From: Nautilus pompilius
Taxonomy: Eukaryota; Mollusca; Cephalopoda; Nautilida; Nautilidae
Length of the DNA stretch: 64,000 bases
Assembly (NCBI GenBank): GCA_018389105.1
Contig: JACATO010000307.1
Coordinates: forward strand, 831,001 to 895,000
Reading direction: 5' to 3'
The notes below the pieces were generated by a model. That model ran no database searches. It saw nothing but the letters and a program-made list of their open reading frames with translations, and had not been told where the DNA came from. A program made the position numbers and the translations under genes. Positions 61,701 through 64,000 of this stretch are shown one piece after another (position 1 is the stretch's first letter; the number at the start of each line of letters is the position of its first letter).

Positions 61701-64000
61701 GGCCAAGTACCTCAGAACCATCTTGAATTTCTCACAGAGGTAGGATAACAGTCACTCATAAACAAATACCATGGATGGTGTAACCAATCTAGGTACACCA
61801 AACACAGTCACAATTTTACATCACAATTAGCAACATTCTAGTCCAAAATACAGTTCACTAGAAAATGAAGGCTATCTCCCACCAAAAAATATTTTCAATC
61901 TAGTGGTCTTTACAAACATTACAACAAAATTGGTAAGAGAGAAGTTCCTCCCATGCACACAAATAATATAATGTTTCCATATAACATAAATAGGAATTCA
62001 AAATGTTCTGTCTAATAGTTTAATTTTCAGTACAAAAATGTTTTAATTAATCTTTGGATAAATTTTCAATAAACTAAAGATCTTACAAATTTAAATAATA
62101 TTTTCTAAATTGTTTAATGTATTTATTATAGGCTGAATTTTCTTTTTTCCAAAGAAAAATATGGAAGAATGTTGTCACTCCTAAAGTTTTTTTTTTCCCA
62201 TATTATTAAAACAAAAGCATGCCTTTTCTTATCCATCTGCATTTTGATATCTCTCTTCCTTATAAAAAACACCTGCAGGAATGTCATTTGTAGAGATCAC
62301 CTACAGGGTATCATAATTTTTCAATGGTGATGTCTTGGTGGTAGCCAAAGAGTTTTCTGGAGTAAAATCCAATAACTGTGCAACATTTTATAGCATAAAT
62401 GTATGGCGTAACATGTATACAAGCAAGTTAGTTGTCTGAATATTCTTTTCCATAGTATGAGCTAGTAATTATACAATCAACTTTTAATGCCTATGATAAT
62501 TCATTTCTGTTGTGTACATGTGCATGTGGGGTGTTTAAACGTTTTCCAATATTGCTTGTTTTCTATGTACTGCACATTAATAGAAACTGAACACAATAAG
62601 TATTCTACACCCATACTGTTGCTCTTCAATCTAGGTATGACACTAGGTTTTTAAAGGCTAATATCTTAAGTTCTCCAAACACAGAATCTCTTTGCATTCT
62701 ACAGTAATCAATTTGAATTCCTAATTATTAAAACCATGTTTTTGTTGAATGTTTTAGAAGCAGAAAGCTAACATATATGACCAGCTTTTAAATTTAGAGG
62801 TCCTCTGTGAATTTAGAACTTTTTTCTCTTTGATGCATAAAGAGTTACTGCAGGGTATTGAATTTAAAATAAAAGACTATGGTATCAGTATAGTATATAT
62901 TTGCTATCCATCATTTGAATTAATCTAACAGCTTTTGCTGCAGCTGTGATGCCATCAGACTTAACCTACTTTATATTACAACAAAAGATTAACAAAAAAA
63001 AACAGTAGAGCAGGCATATTCTTTTCTAATGCTGACATTACAAGGTGACTACCAATAAGCAACAATATTTTTTTTTTTGCTTATTTAAAAACATTTATGT
63101 GCAAATGATCTGACTATTAATGGAGACCATTATTTAATGTCCAGTAATGACTTAGCCAGTTCAAATCAGTTACTAACATACTCTCTTCGGTATAATTCTG
63201 TCCTGGTTAAACAAGTCTGAATTTCCCACAAGACAATTTACAGAGTACAGAATTTTTTTTTTTTTTCCTGTACAAACAATATTTCCCTATAGGTTGTTAG
63301 GACATAATTAAATATATACCTTCTTTTCCTTCCTTCCTTAAAATTAAAGACTGCATTTTACAGAAGCTACATTAATATCAAAATTACCTAAATATACATA
63401 ATAAAAGTAATATATAGATTTCAAAAGTTTGACATATCACTAGCAATATGGATGAAGATAATAATTTAGATGTTCTTTGTCTTCATTTCATTATCAATAC
63501 TGTGCTGCAGTGATGTTTTTTGAAGAAACATAAAAATTTCAGCCAGTTCTTGGACCTATTCTTTTTTCAATGTATATAAGTTATATGATACCAGAATTTC
63601 TAGAAATATTATAAAGTTTGTAGTGCCAATAGTAAAGCACTGGTATGGTTAACAATAGCCATGGTGTTAAGAGTATGCAATTTTTAAAAAATCATATAGC
63701 AGACTGGTCATTTAACAAATGACAAAAAAAAAAAAAAGTTTAATAAACCATCCATAGGAATCCCACTATATCAATAACAAGGATAGAAGAGGAAAAGGGC
63801 AAAATAAGAGGGGAAATGCTAAAAATTAAATGAGATCATAGAAACAAAAGAGAACACACACACACAAATAATGATTGTTTATGTCCAGATAAAAATGAAA
63901 GCACTGTTTTTGTTTATGTTGCTACCTTGCCCTTCAATTTCTTTTTCAATCATTGTTGAACTATGAAAAGTTATTTTGTTGTTTCATTTTTAAAAGATGA

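Larger units (their letters stand above)
52856..64000. other. AT-rich tract, mostly unassigned
   Basis: Contains the MITE at 58652 and its relative at 54902. The largest open frame (minus, 55376-55813, 145 codons) has no motif I recognise. An exon-like plus-strand segment lies at 61618-61738. Confidence 0.5.

Overview
This is a strongly AT-rich stretch of animal nuclear DNA. It has long gene-poor tracts, many A/T homopolymers, a few microsatellites and a large load of decayed transposons. No bacterial features (operons, ribosome binding sites, CRISPR, attachment sites) are visible. The only host gene I can name is on the minus strand. Two adjacent exons (22631-22754 and 22359-22435), separated by a 195-base intron, encode a well conserved piece of the NifS-like domain of molybdenum cofactor sulfurase (MOCOS, mal in flies). 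I cannot find its other conserved exons here. If the gene is intact, the flanking introns reach beyond both window ends: more than 22 kb downstream and about 41 kb upstream. That points to a bilaterian with a large genome; I cannot say whether it is vertebrate or invertebrate.

Layout from left to right. 1-2400 is AT-rich, with one compositionally different patch at about 400-640. 2400-3785 is a decayed jerky/TIGD-type pogo (Tigger) transposase. 7720-8040 and 12225-12575 are two diverged copies of one repeat with a Tc1/mariner-like end. 8045-8643 is a non-autonomous Tigger element with clear terminal inverted repeats and TA flanks. 12640-13640 is an unclassified, GC-richer insert. 15860-16045 may be a GIY-YIG relic. 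21570-22264 is a palindrome built from two inverted copies of a mariner transposase tail. 22359-22754 holds the MOCOS exons. 24199-27863 is a pogo-like transposon whose transposase gene carries spliceosomal introns. One of those introns holds an exon-like open segment on the opposite strand, which is the MOCOS strand. 31869-32603 is a hAT MITE with an 8-base target duplication. 33170-34940 carries LINE fragments. 37601-38337 is a deleted mariner. 39082-39573 is a MER2-like Tigger MITE. 40380-40740 is an antisense LINE tail. 50734-52855 is the best preserved Tigger element, minus strand, with all three catalytic aspartates still readable. 58652-58726 is a 75-base palindromic MITE with partial relatives at about 8769 and 54902.

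Most of the window therefore reads as MOCOS intron colonised repeatedly by DNA transposons of the Tc1/mariner/pogo superfamily, plus one hAT and a few LINE fragments. The most unusual locus is 24121-27863: an intron-bearing transposon holding an antisense exon (26173-26311), next to a 38-base exon-like segment (24121-24158). Their splice phases are compatible with each other and with the MOCOS exon at 22631-22754. Whether this reflects exon capture, an alternative MOCOS transcript or coincidence cannot be settled from sequence alone.
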